Below are positions 12,001-24,289 of a stretch of 64,000 nt of DNA, piece by piece. Positions within the stretch are counted from its first letter, which is position 1. Each line of letters starts with the position of its first letter. The notes under the pieces are model-generated. The model was given only the letters and a program-made list of their open reading frames with translations, ran no database searches and had not been told where the DNA came from. Source of the stretch: Alitta virens (Eukaryota; Annelida; Polychaeta; Phyllodocida; Nereididae); the NCBI GenBank assembly GCA_932294295.1, contig OW028584.1, forward strand, positions 25,653,638 to 25,717,637. The letters are read 5' to 3'. Made by a program: the position numbers and the translations under genes.

Positions 12001-12759
12001 ATGATTGACAGTTTGAAATTGACAGTGAACATACTTTCTTTTTTAATTAACAAAAACTATAAACCTACCTTAATTTATCTTTACCAAGTCTGAAAATCTG
12101 TATCTTTTCAACTTTAAAATTTTTACAAATCAATAGCAATACATTCCATCGCTCAAACTGTTGATCTCAACATATTCTTGCTTCATGAAAGCTGACTGAA
12201 TAATCTACTAGGTTAAATTTTCTTGCTACAAGTTGTAAATATTATGAGGGTTATAGGGTTTAGAGTGAACTGAGATTGAATACAATTTTAGTGGTTGACA
12301 CATATTTCCTACTCTAGCAGCAGCCAGCCTTTTGATCTTGGATCTTGGATCTGCTCTCTGATTTATGCTTGACTTGACAGATAAATAACTATTATTCGCT
12401 GCTACAGACTGTACAGTGCCTCTGGAAGCTGTAATTTAAATATATTACCTGGTTATGGAGAATATGTAATATTCATCACATGTTCAAGATTTAGTGTTTT
12501 CATGCTTGTATATCACATACAAATGATACAACAGCCCTGCCTGCCCCACACCAACCCAAAGATGGCAGCACCTGTCAGTTGAATGGCAGGAAATGGGAGT
12601 GAAAAAAAGCTTGCTGCATGGTTTATCACCGACCTACATCTGGGTCCACTGAGCAGCCTATTAGTCACAAAATAGCTAGTGTACACTCACTCTATTTTCC
12701 TAGCCACATGGATATTTGCATATCTCATAAGTGAAATTTCTACTGCTCACAAAGCCACA
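9083..12759. other. Intergenic stretch with simple repeats
   Basis: No gene is supported. Contents: the hairpin at 9932-9963; a direct repeat of about 85 bp (10030-10115 and 10210-10295, both containing GGATACCGT and TTCTATGAC); a TA run near 10466-10486; a G run at 10815-10836; an ~80-bp tandem duplication at 11401-11562 built from GGCAGAGAGA and GAATCAGAG. The right end is the presumed promoter and 5' leader of the CARD gene. Confidence 0.45.
9932..9963. repeat. Perfect 14-bp hairpin
   Basis: Arms 9932-9945 and 9950-9963 (ATCAGTCCCTACAT and its complement) are perfect around the loop CTAC. A possible terminator-like or MITE-derived palindrome with no associated gene. Confidence 0.85.
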
Positions 12760-15700
12760 ATGCCTGGAGTAATCACACATGAAAAGTGGGCAGACTGTTT
12801 GGACAGAAACTGCAGTAAAATTGTGAACAGTGTGGCTGTTGACAGAATACTCAATGACTGTCTTTCAGAGGGTGTATTCAATGATTCAGTCTTCTCTGAA
12901 ATTAAGGTAAATATTGATACATATATGGTGTACTTAATACAGTGCCTTGCATAAGTATGTCAGCTATTTTTATATCTGGGCCTAGGCCCTAGGCCTTTGC
13001 CATGTAGGACTATAATATGTTTTATGACAGATCAGAATGATTGAAGGAAGCGGAGATGTGATGCACATATATTTTTTTTAATAGTTTTGCTTTGGCATAT
13101 TACGAAACTATTAAAAATTATACATCTAAAAAATCTATAGACCACATATAATATGTCTTAATTTGTAAATTACGTTATAATATGGAGAAAAAATATTTCG
13201 AAGATCATTGCTGTATCAAACAGGAAGTCCTTTATTCAGATAAACATACAATAGAGGGCACTTCAGCCTGGTGACAACTAGATAGTGGTGACACCTTAAG
13301 TAATGAAATCATTACACAATCCTGAATATTCAGTTTACATGTACTACATGTACCAGTGTATGAAGCCCAAGAACTTCGCAATTTGTATATATATTCGTAT
13401 TGTAAAGTCCCTCTGGAATTGACTCAGCCAAGACAAGGACTCAAGTTCACATATTTATTGCCCCTGCCCCAGCCCCCACGTCCTATCTAGAACAATACTA
13501 AAACCTTACTGACTGAGCTACTGCGCTACGCCTTGCAGGATGCAGGTGACCCCCGTCACGTGGGGTCCACGCTGTGGCGGCTGCATGCCCCACATTCTAG
13601 GTCAACGGTCTATATTCAAAATTACAAATCTACAGGATGCAGGTCATCACAGTATCTTCGCCTATGAATTTCACAATTTATATTCATATTTATGTATGTT
13701 CGCCTATGAACTTCGCAATATTTATTCGTATTTTCGTATCTTCGCCTACGAACTTCGCAGTTTATATTCGTATTTTTGTATCTTCGCCTACGAACCTCGC
13801 AGTTTATATTAGTATTTTAGTATCTTCGCCTACGAACTTCGCAATTTATATTCGTATTTATGTATGTACAAACTTCGCAATTTATATTCGTATTTTCGTA
13901 TCTTTGCCTACGAACTTCGCAATTTCTATTCGTATTTATGTATGTTCCCCTACCAACTTCGCAATTTATATTTTGTATTTTCGAATCTTCGCCTACAAAC
14001 TTTGCAATGAGGTTAGAAAAAGATCAGCCGCACTTTTTATTGACATTAAACAACAGTTTGAATTATTCCATTAAGATTAGTTCAATACATTTCACAGTGG
14101 ATGGTCAGTATTGTAGGCTTTTTTCATAGATATAGCCTACTAAGTAGAAGTAAACATGATTGTTTTATTGTTTATTGAATAAAGCTATTCTTCCCAAAGG
14201 CTTAATGACATGCCGCTTTTGGGAAGAGTATACAGTTACAAGTTTAATGTAATAAAAGGAAATTTGACAAGTAATTTTGATTAAATTGGCATGAGTAACA
14301 ATTTGGAATATTGCAATCTTCAATATAAGCCTCAACTGTCTTCTTTTTCACATATCATGTAAAACCGTGGAAGCTATGTGTTTATTTTCACTTTAAATTG
14401 TAAACTATAATGTGTCTTAACAGGCACATTAACAAAGTATTTTGTTACAATAATAAAGTACTTATCAAACTGAAAGTTGGACGGATTTTCCTTCATTTTA
14501 ATTCCAAGTCTATTGGTTTTAACAATTACACAAAGTATTTATCATATGATTTAAATACAAACTTGCTTATAAGAGCTGATCTAAAGTATTGTTTGTAGAA
14601 TGACTCCAAGTTCTTGACCATGGAAATAATAAACTGGTCGAACAGAAATAATCTGAACTAGACTTGCAATTGTCCCTGACAATTACGATAAACTTTCCTT
14701 TCACTTTCATAATCTTTTTCTTTCTCATATAAATACTACAAATATACCTAACAAAGAACCCGGTAGTATTTGTGCTCTGATCATTCCTGAAGCGTTATGA
14801 TTTTTCACAATGACAACAAATTATTAAGGCACTAAATCCTAAGAAATCACTGTCTTATCCTCTGAGACTATTCGTAAATGAACAGACAACTGTAATGGTA
14901 ATGACCTTTCAAAAAATGTCTTTCAGAAAGCTGTACTCTTCATAGGACCTGAGTTCAAAATGCCTGAAAATTGCATATATAGGACACTCTGTTGTCATGA
15001 CATTCTGACATAAAATTCTGAAACAATTCACATTTCCCTACCATATGTATATACACTCCTGTGAATTTGTTTGGACCAATTCAGAAAAATTGTTTTGAAT
15101 AATGACATTTTAAAGATTTTTTTATGCAATTTCCAAAAAGAACAAGTTATTAAGTCCCTGAAAACCCTTAAAATAATTGCCCTATCTTCTCAAGCTGTAC
15201 AGGAATTGAAAGATCATAAAATCAGGTTTATGAACATATTTCTTTGGTGTCTGTACCTTGTATAGGACCAGAGTTCAAAACACCTGAAAATTGCATATAT
15301 AGGACACTCTGTGACCTTGACCCTGTGACCCAAAATTCTGAAATAATTCACATTTGTGAAGCACATGTATATACATTCCTGTGAATTTTTTTGGTTCAAT
15401 CTATTAACATTTTGGTCTGAGTAAGCAATTCAGGCTTTATGAGTGATAAAAAAATTCTAGGACCTGAGCTGTTTGATGAAGGTAATTGCCCTTTTACAGT
15501 CATGTAGTACTACCCAGAGGACATATGTGTGATAAGTATGAAGACAATTGAAAAAGTCTTTCCTACTTTTATGGGGCAAAACACATAAACCTGCTAACAT
15601 TCATTGTAAAAATTGCTGACTCAGCGGTCCAGGGTACTGGGAGGTAGGTAGGTCAGCAATTCAGGCTTTATGAGTGATAAAAAAATTCTAGGACCTAAGT

Positions 15701-18700
15701 TGTTTGATGAAGGTAATTGCCCTTTTACAGTAATGTAGTACTACCCAGAGTACATATATGTGCAAAATATGAATGAAATTGAATACTTTCTTCCTGCTTT
15801 TTTGGGGCGATGCACGTAAACTTCCTAACATTCATTGTAAAAATTGCTGACTCAGCGGTTCTGGGTTGGTAGGTCTCCCCATTGGATAACATGGGAAAGA
15901 GAATTTTGACTCCAAGTTCGAAACTGGTAAAAGTTGGTGAATAGACATGGTATTCTATGTAAAGTCCTGATTTTTCTCTACATAATGACACCAGTTGCAT
16001 GAAATTTGGTTTAATAGAAATGGAGTTAAAAATTATTGAAATTTGGACTGAAAAAAATTCTATGGCCTAAGCCTTTTGATCAAAGCCCTTGCCCTTTTAA
16101 ATTTACATAGTACTCCTTAGAGGACATATCTGTAAAAAAAATGGTGAGAATCCAAGCAGTTCTTCTACTGTTTTTTTAGACTTTTTCATTTTGAGAAAAT
16201 CAAAAAGTGACAAAAAATGTTCAATGTCTGACGCTTTTCCAAACGGCACTACCTAGAACATATTGCTATATATTCCTAAACAGAGGACATTTCAAGGATT
16301 CTAAATATGTCTTTGAGATTCCTGTATCTCAATTTGGAGCCGAGATATAAGCAGTCAAAAAACGCAACTTTGGACCCCTGTACCACCTAGACCACTTTAC
16401 CAAATGGGCTCATTTTTTCCATAGTAGTTGTATTAGGGTAGGACTATACAAGTATGAAATTGCAAGTCAATATGATTATTCCTTCTATTGTTTTCAAAAA
16501 AAATTTCATGAAAATTTCAAACAACTTTTTTTTAAAAATTCATGGCTCAGTCAGCAGGCTCACAATTTGGCTCAAACTCCTTTCAGAGCTGTGTATTTGT
16601 CTAAGGTATCTTGAGAAAAATTCTCATGCCATTATCTCTACCCAGTTTCTTGGAACCGTCCTCTTAAATTTATTTTTTCTTTTGGGAATTGCAGAGACAT
16701 TTCATGTAATTTGGTCATAAAATTTATGCCGTTCAAAGTGCGCTCTGGCTGTGCATGTTCCCTTTAAATGCCAAAGCCCTATCTTTATTAGTTACTGAGT
16801 AATAAGCCTTTACTTCTTGTGAAGAATAATAATAATAAGAAAGAAAAATAAGATCAGCAATAACAATATAAACTTTCCTACGGAAAGTTTATAAATACTT
16901 GTATAAAAAAGTAAATGCTGATTTAAAACGACTAGGTGATTGATTTGCTAGTAATTCCTTGACACTCAATGTAGATAAGTCAAAATATATTATATTTAAA
17001 CCAAAAAGAAAAGAAATTGATCACAATGCAATTATTCAACTTAGTGGGAAAACAATAGATAGGGTGAAAGATATTAAATTTTTAGGATTAATAATAGATG
17101 AAGCATTAGATTGGAACCTACAAGTAAAAAGTGTATTGACAAAAATGATTGCTGGGAATTACAGCCTTAACATGACAAAAAATATCCTCCCATCAAGTAC
17201 TAAATTATTGATATATTTTGCAAATGTTCATAGCCATTTAATATATGCCTTAAGTGTTTGGGGACCAATGTTGAAATTAGGAGAATTAAATAAAATTAGG
17301 AAACTGCAGAACAAATCAGTTAGGTTAATATTTAATGTTAGTAATAGAACAAGATTATCGGAGTATTATAGGAAAGGAAACATGTTGGTTGTCCAAGATT
17401 TGTTGAAAATTTCTTATAAGTTTATTAATGGAACATTACCTCTGAGAATTGCCAATCTTTTTGATATCGCTAATCACGACTATAACACAAGAAATAGAAA
17501 TAATATGAGAGCACCCCACCATACTATAGTTCAATACAATAGATGTTATTTAGCTCAAGCTCCACATTTATGGCTTCATCTCACTGATCAATTGAAAGAA
17601 ATAGGTAACATAAAGACATTTGCAAAAAATTATATAAAAATCACGACAACTTGTTATTAATGTGGTAAATTGCTTTGTTTGTTTTATTGTAAATGTCAAA
17701 AACTGTTATGATTCTTGGTTTTGTAAGAAGATCAAATTTGTGTATAATTTGATGATGATATTATCATGATGTGTTTTTTCAGTGTTATTTGGGAAAAAAA
17801 TGTTATACTATCTAATATATGTGTCAATATTAATATTTATAAAAATTTAATTATGGGGGCAACTTAATATAGTTTCTATGGACTCTGTTGCAGCCCTTCT
17901 TGGTACCTGATTATTTATATGTAATTGTATGTTCTATTTATACATGTGTATTTGTATGTTTTTTTGTACCAAGAAAAAATAAAAAACTTCAAACTTCCGA
18001 ACACAACACTTCAGCTAAACAAGCTTGTTTACATACGTTCTACAATCGAGCGATAATGCGCACGGAAGGATCGGTCGCAGCGCCTCCCTGCGGAAATTTC
18101 GCGTGACAACCTCATTTATATTCATATTTTCGTATCTTCGCCTATGAACTTTCTTCTATGTGTGAGAATATGTCAGTATTAATGGAGTGTCAATGGTCTA
18201 ATTGCTATTGTATGAAGCAGAATTGGCGTCATTTCTTGCTTCTAATTTTCTTCCAAGAATTTCCCAATTTAAATATATATATTCGTATGTTCGCCGGCAA
18301 ACTTCGCAAGTTATATTCGTATTTGGTATCTGGGAAAGATCTGAATGCTTTATTTTATCATGGCAATAATTTACCATAGCAATAATGAATTGTCAAAAAT
18401 AATGACCTGGGCTAAAGCCAACAAACTATCTGTAAGTATAGAGAAAACTAAATACTTCATATTCAGATCCAAGACGAAACACGTACCAAAACTGACATTT
18501 CACATGTAAACGTAGATAATAAGAAATTAAACAGAGTAACATTTGTAAAATTTCTTGGGGTCATACTGGATGAGATAATTTCCTGGGCTGGGCATATTAA
18601 TAGTATAAAAACTAAAATCTAATTATTGCTCAAGCCAGAAAATCCTTGAATAGACAAACTCTGATAAAACTATTATAATTTTATTTGTCTTCGTTTAATA

Positions 18701-20297
18701 TATTGTATAGATTCTTGGGGCAAATTAAATGTGTTTCAAGATCTGTTGACTCAAAGAAATATTTACTGAAATTAAAGTTTTTAACACTATCTCTGCTATT
18801 TTTATGTATAGGTAAGTATAAGATTGGAAAACTGCCAGACATTTTTCAAAATATTTTCCAAGCAAATGCAAATTTTTATCACACTCAAAACCAAAATGTA
18901 CTCCAGATTCATGTGTGCACAGAAGAAATAAAATATTACGGAGTGAAAAAATTATAATTTTTTTAATGACAAAATCAATAGAAACTGTAACTTTCACACA
19001 TACAAAAAGAAACTTAAACAATTTTTCATTGGTAAGAATGACAATATAATCTAATTGAGTAAGATCATTACAATCCCCATTCAATCCATAATATCACCAT
19101 TAAAACAAAATTCGAACTCTTTTTTTTCTAAATCGTCTTTTCTACAATCATTGTATTATCATGGAGTCATAAGCACTTATGACTCCATGGCATTATTACG
19201 CTTGAAAAGTGTCAATAATATCAATGAAATTGCTCCAAAATAACCACTTTATGACTTGAAAAGTACATTGAACGAAAGGAATGTGATGTTTAAACCTATG
19301 AGATCAATATTGTCTGACTATGGTGTGGATATATAAGTATGGGTAGTAAGTGTACAGGAGAATACTACATGGCCGATTGTGCCACGTGCATTTTCCATGC
19401 ATTTATTCTTCTCATGGAAAACGCGTGTGACACATTTGGCCATGTAGGTGTAGAAAGAGAACATTATATTAACTCTGTACCTATGTCACTAACTGTATCA
19501 TAGGAATTTGTTGGTCATTGATGGTTATTTCTTCATTTAAATTTTTTTTTTCAGAAAGGAAAAGACAGCTACACTAGAGCTGAAACACTACGGGATAAAC
19601 TTCGGAGAATTGACAAAAGTCATTATCTTCCTTTCCTGAAAATCCTACAAAAGCATCAGCAAAGCCTGGCTAAAGAACTGGCCTCTCACTTGGGTAAGTG
19701 CCAAATTTTATTCCGATAAAACCCCATAAACCTGCCCAGGTAACTTTGGCAAGCATGTATGGGCGTGTGGGTAACTGAAGTTAATGTTTTAACCTATAAG
19801 ATCATGAACGTCTGGCTCTAGCATCTACAGGGTGCGACCTAAAAACTTGCTCCAGGCATCTCCTCTTTCAGGATAGCTCTAGGTTACTCAAATGCTTATG
19901 AAGTCGTTTAAAGTTTTGCCACATTTAGTTAGGGGTATAAGCAATTGGTCATTGTGATATTTTTGATCTTGCAATGTCAGACAATATCAGTATCTGAATT
20001 ATAGAGATGGTTCATGCTGCAATGGTGTCTCTAGTTGCAGAAAGTTTACAAATTAGAGATTTCCTAGTTACTACATCTTTGAAGCCACAGAAAATAAAAT
20101 ATTTGCATAGAATCCTCCTTCAATGTTTTTTAAATGTGCATATATATATCATGGTATTAGATGATAAGGTTGGTTCCAGTTTTGATTCAGCAAGGTCATG
20201 AAATTAAAATGGAGAAATATGGCATTCCAGAGGGACTTTTTGAATCTACAACTAATCTGGATATAATCACATGATTTTCAGGAGGATTGGCCAGTTA
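12760..20297 (+). CDS. CARD-domain protein, probably CARD-only
   Basis: Exon 1 (12760-12906) and exon 2 (19555-19693) join in phase 0 (AAG/GTAAAT donor, TTTTTTTTTCAG acceptor) to encode one continuous CARD: helix-1 pattern WADCLDRNCSKIVNSV, then ILNDCLSEGVF, then TLRDKLRRIDKSHYLPFLKIL and SLAKELASHL. Exon 2 ends in a strong donor (GG/GTAAGT, phase 1). A tentative exon 3 after ATGATTTTCAG at 20282 adds GGLAS and a stop, for 100 residues in all, with AATAAA at 20384. The start is the first ATG after an in-frame stop at 12673, in context GCCACAATG. CARDs mediate homotypic assembly in apoptosis and innate immunity; a CARD-only product could act as a decoy or adaptor. If exon 3 is wrong, more domains may follow outside what I can see. 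The 6.6-kb intron is full of repeats. Confidence 0.8.
13640..14010 (+). repeat. 42-bp minisatellite in CARD intron
   Basis: About eight units with a period near 42 bp share AACTTCGCA, TTTATATTCGTATTT and TCTTCGCCTACG. Single related units lie outside the array at about 13372-13400, 18113-18150 and 18283-18330. Because 42 is divisible by three the array is open in several frames (a 14-residue repeat such as FAYELRSLYSYF), but no gene features accompany it. Confidence 0.9.
14930..16160 (+). repeat. Two families of long direct repeats in CARD intron
   Basis: A ~160-bp segment at 14930-15090 (GTTCAAAATGCCTGAAAATT) recurs diverged at 15250-15410. A ~230-bp segment at 15425-15650 (AATTCAGGCTTTATGAGTGA) recurs at 15655-15880, and a more diverged third copy lies at about 16020-16160. 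These look like old tandem duplications; no coding function is visible. Confidence 0.75.
16880..17990 (+). mobile_element. LINE 3' end with reverse-transcriptase C-terminus
   Basis: A single open frame (16959-17660, 233 codons) encodes the thumb and C-terminal part of a non-LTR reverse transcriptase: LNVDKSKYIIFKPKRK, KFLGLIIDEALDW, then HLIYALSVWGP and LNKIRKLQNKSVRLIF. These are the blocks after the YADD box in CR1/Jockey-like elements. The catalytic part is absent, consistent with 5' truncation. The 3' part is AT-rich and ends in an A-rich tail near 17975. It lies in sense orientation in the CARD gene's first intron. The long intact frame suggests a fairly recent insertion. Confidence 0.85.
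18375..19330 (+). pseudogene. Older LINE reverse-transcriptase remnant
   Basis: With frameshifts and stops the plus strand reads AKANKLSVSIEKTKYFIF, VKFLGVILDEIISWAGHI and LIYCIDSWGKLN, the same blocks as the copy at 16959 but more decayed. Later parts to about 19330 (for example KSTLNERNVMF) may belong to the same element, with less certainty. Confidence 0.75.
19366..19446. mobile_element. Palindromic MITE (family A), near-intact copy
   Basis: An 81-bp near-perfect palindrome runs from TACATGGCC to GGCCATGTA, with inner GTGCCACGTG and TTTTCCATG blocks repeated inversely. The terminal TA pairs may be the target duplication. It is the reference for the interrupted copy at 1105-1429. Confidence 0.85.
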
Positions 20298-20383
20298 ATT
20301 AGACAGAAAAGACGGAAAATTGACCAAAATCAAAAATGGCACTTTCCGCCAAAAAGGTGTAAATGCTCTACCTTTTTACATAA

Positions 20384-20389
20384 AATAAA
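20384..20389 (+). promoter_or_regulatory. Candidate polyadenylation signal of the CARD gene
   Basis: AATAAA lies about 90 bp after the tentative stop codon at 20295-20297. This hexamer is common by chance in AT-rich DNA, so it supports the short model only weakly. Confidence 0.3.
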
Positions 20390-21059
20390 TCTATTTGCCC
20401 TATTTTTGGCGGCAAAGGTCAAGAAAGGTGTCTGTAACACATCTGTATGATCAGTGACATAATCTAATGCTTGTATTGCAAAAGCCAAGGTGAAAATCAC
20501 CCGAACGGTGTGATAAGTGTGCATGTGCTATATTTAGATCCATATTATCTATAATTCTTGAGAAAACAAGAAAACATATTTATAAAGATAATTTAGGACT
20601 ATTATTACTTTTGTGTGTGAGATTGCAGCTGCATACAATCACTGTCAATTGAAGCATTAACAAAAGAAGTAGCAGTAGCTGCTGGTGCAAGTTTTTATGC
20701 CCCACCCTGTATCTATATAAATGTGTAAGCCTGCATTTGTGCTTCTGTGCATGCCGCCATTGGGCCTGGATCGTGCTGTGGCATACCTAAATTTTTCTGT
20801 CTTCTCCGGTTCTAATAGTCCAGTAGAACTTTGTCAAAAAGTAGGGTAAGCGTAACATGGAGTATGGCAGCCATTTTTTTGTTGATACTGGTTAATTTGA
20901 GGGTGCTGATTCGAAATCTGTTTAACAAAAACAGTTGCAATGGTAACAAAATTTGCATTTTAAACATTTCACAGAAAATGTGAATTGGCAAGATTGTTAT
21001 AATCCATAGCTGTAACTAATGTTATACAAACAATAGCTAGGGATACAGGATGACAAATA

Positions 21060-21625
21060 CTGAAAAGACATTGGAGGTAAAAGGTCAAGGACACTGATGG
21101 AATCATACCAAATATGGAATTACTCCAATTTTCTGTCATTTCAAGGATAAATTATGTCACAGTATTCACCATGTGACAGAAAACCATATGACATTTCATA
21201 TGAAAGCTTATGAAGAGTACTTTCTGATGACACTTTATTTTTGGTATCCATGGCAACCCAAATGCTGCTATGGCTGCCTAGTTACCAACTTATATTGCAC
21301 TCAGGGAAATTACATTCACCAGAAAAGTCAAATAACTTTACCCATATTGTAAAAGATTTTGTTCCAAGTGAAAATTTTGAACAATATTATTTGAATTACT
21401 TTATACAAGGTACTGACCTAGTGTCAAAGGTCAAGGTCCTCAATGGAATTATGCCAAGTATGGAAATTATGCCATATCTTTCAATTCAATGATAGATTAC
21501 ATCACAGCTTTCACCACGTAATAGAAAACAACACATATGGCATGTCATATGAAAGCTAATGTCATATTGAGGAGGTTTTTTCAAACCATGTTTTTAAAAT
21601 CCATGGCAACCAAAATGCTGCTTTA
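21060..21625 (+). repeat. ~350-bp direct repeats
   Basis: Segments with AAAGGTCAAGG, GATGGAATCAT/AATGGAATTAT, ATGAAAGCT and CCATGGCAACC..AAATGCTGC recur with a period near 350 bp, in two full copies plus a partial third. Confidence 0.7.
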
Positions 21626-21949
21626 GATAATGAAATAACTTGATCCATGCTCTGAAAGATTTTGTTCTAAGTGAACATTTTCTACTGATTTATGTTGACG
21701 AGTTTACACATTGTAATGACTTACATTTCAAAAGGCCTCATGTCAGGATGCACCCCCCATAGCAATTTTAATATTAGAAATATAAAATACCATCAGACTC
21801 ATCTCATGTAAAATTGAACATCCCAAAATACTGACAGGGGGCCCTACATATATGGAATAATATTCTGGACAAAATCCAACGGTGATTATGAATGTAAACT
21901 TAGCCTATTTAGTCATGTTTTAGGGATGATTTGTGGACTGAACAAACTA

Positions 21950-22350
21950 TAGGAATAAATGAAAGGTTGGAATGAAAAAGGGAAGGAATGAATGAAACTG
22001 GGAGTGAACATATGAAGACTGAAAGTGAGAATGAATGAATACAAATATGAATGTAAGTGGGAATGAACCAAAATAGGAATAAATGAAATTGGGAATGAAC
22101 CAAAATTGAAATGAATGAAATTGGGAATGAACCAATATTAGAATGAATGAAATTGGGAATGAAATTGGGAATGAACTAATGTAGGAATGAATAAAAGTGG
22201 GAATGAACTAGATTGTGAATGAATGAAATCAGAATGAACAACTGTAGGAATGAATGAAAGTTGGAATGAACCATGCATTGTGGGAATAAATAAAAGTGGG
22301 AATGAAAAAGTTTAATGTATGAAAGTTGAAATGAATGAAGGTAGAAATGA
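21950..22350. repeat. GAATGAA-type minisatellite
   Basis: Degenerate units of roughly 30 bp built from GGGAATGAAC and GGAATGAATGAAA. A second, similar tract is at 35395-35700. Minus-strand open frames here (HSQFHSF repeats) are by-products. Confidence 0.9.
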
Positions 22351-24289
22351 AACTTGAAATTACTGAACAAAAGTCAGCAGTAACAGTGCACAGATAGCTA
22401 GGGAGCTCTCATGCCACCAACTGCCTGAGCAGACTTAATGATGAGAGGATAGGCATTGAGTGATCATCATGGGTATGGCATTGTTGTATTATATCATTAG
22501 TTAATTAGCTCATTAAGTCAAAAGCGAGGGGGGGATATCTCCCAAGAAATTCGAAACAATTAAGCATTGCAGAGGCTGATCCTGTTCAAGTATGTTTGAA
22601 TACATCTCCCAAGAAATGTGAAGGCTTCTGATCAGTTAAGCTTCATAATAACCAGATATTTTTTTACCTATGCTCTGATCATTGCTCGGCACTTCATCAA
22701 GTTAATTAATCATTGAAATAGTGGGTAACCAAAATATGATGTTGGCTAAAATATCATTGGCCAAACTATTACTAACATAGCTAAAGGGGGAACTTTATTA
22801 TGTATTGTCTGATGATAAGTTTTAATGCCAAAGCAAGAGGGTTATTTCCCATGTAAATATAGTCTTCTGACTTTCATATTATTGTATTATTAGTCAATCA
22901 TTACTTGGGCAGTACCTCATAAAAATGTGTAATAGTTCAATCAGTGGGGAGATCTCCCATAAAATTGCAAAGGCTTCTGATCAAGCTGGCTTTTATATTA
23001 TTTGGCAATCATCTATTGCTTGAGGGGACATGTAATCAATATGTCAGATGTTTCAATAATGCTAAAGGCTTAAAGTAACGGGGATATCGCCTATAAAAAA
23101 TGCAATGATCCTGTTTGCTTTTATTTATAATTCATATTTAGCTGTTTAGCCAATCATGTATGATAATTCAAGGATGTCAAAGTACTGGATATAAGCTGAT
23201 TTACATAATTGGCACAGTAACCAATGATCTGTAATAATATCAATGAATTCAATGATTAAGGTTTTATAAATTGGAGACATATAACTCCTGTCTATGGTTC
23301 TTTTTATTATTTTTTGACCCTTTGACTTGAGCTAATGTATTTCTTTTTTTGTGCCTCATTTTATTAGGCAATGATGTTTATTGCCTCAAACATTTTGTCC
23401 TTTGACATAAAAAATTTACAACCAAAAACTCGAAATCTTCAGTAAATATTTATAGTTTAATATTTCTAATCAGATACAAGATGCATAATTATGTGAATGG
23501 TGAAAATTATTGAACACAAATACATAAAAACAAGACATTACAGTGAATAAAAGAGTTTATGAATATTTTCTTTAGATATATGTAAATTTCGCGAAGCACA
23601 TTACATGCAACTCTGATGAATACTGAATCAGATATCCTTTCCATGTCTGGGAGGTGTGTATCAATGAAAGTGTTATTGCACTAGTTTTGCTTGTCTCCAG
23701 TTGATTTCTTGTTCTATGATTAAGATCACAGGTACCCTGGAAAAAAAAAATTTAATCAACAAGAAACGTAACAATTAGATCATCATTTATTTTTTATGTA
23801 GAAGGAAGATTTACATTCCCTATAAAAATGCATTAGGTAACGTTTTCCAAATAATTGATTAATGGGTAAGCTTGTGTTAAGGTGATTTTCAACTCCTCTG
23901 GTATTATAAGAACTCATTTCGTTTTGATATAAATGTGTGGCTACCTGAGGTATGTATTGTCTCAAGCTTAGTCACTGCAAAAAAAAACAAAAAAACAGTC
24001 AACTTGACTGAACATTCTGGTGAAACTATTGGGGAAGGTGCTTTCTTTTGCAGGATAATGCAAGCTACTACATATAAATAATGGTTCCTTATACACTGGT
24101 CAATGTTGAACAGTAAAGTGAACAAAATAGATGATTTTGACAAAATTTTTAGTGCCAATTGCAAATCTGAAGTCAAAATTTCTATCACCTCAGGATCTTG
24201 AGGTTGCAAGACTATTCATCATTCCACCGCTTCTGTAAATCAATGATATTAACAAAGCATGTATACAGGGCATCTGGAGTTATATTATA

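Noticed and set aside
13640..14010. Regularly spaced repeats resembling a CRISPR array
   Set aside because: Units are contiguous and diverged with no unique spacers, in a spliced eukaryotic genome.
13540..14129. Overlapping open frames with a 14-residue repeat
   Set aside because: They follow from a 42-bp minisatellite whose period is a multiple of three; no splice sites, start context or other gene features.
14006..18113. A single DNA transposon bounded by ATGAGGTT/AACCTCAT
   Set aside because: The inverted match is only about 8 bp and the interior is a mosaic of other repeats; kept only as a possible insertion boundary.
21909..22370. Minus-strand frames rich in HSQFHSF
   Set aside because: Translation of the GAATGAA minisatellite.
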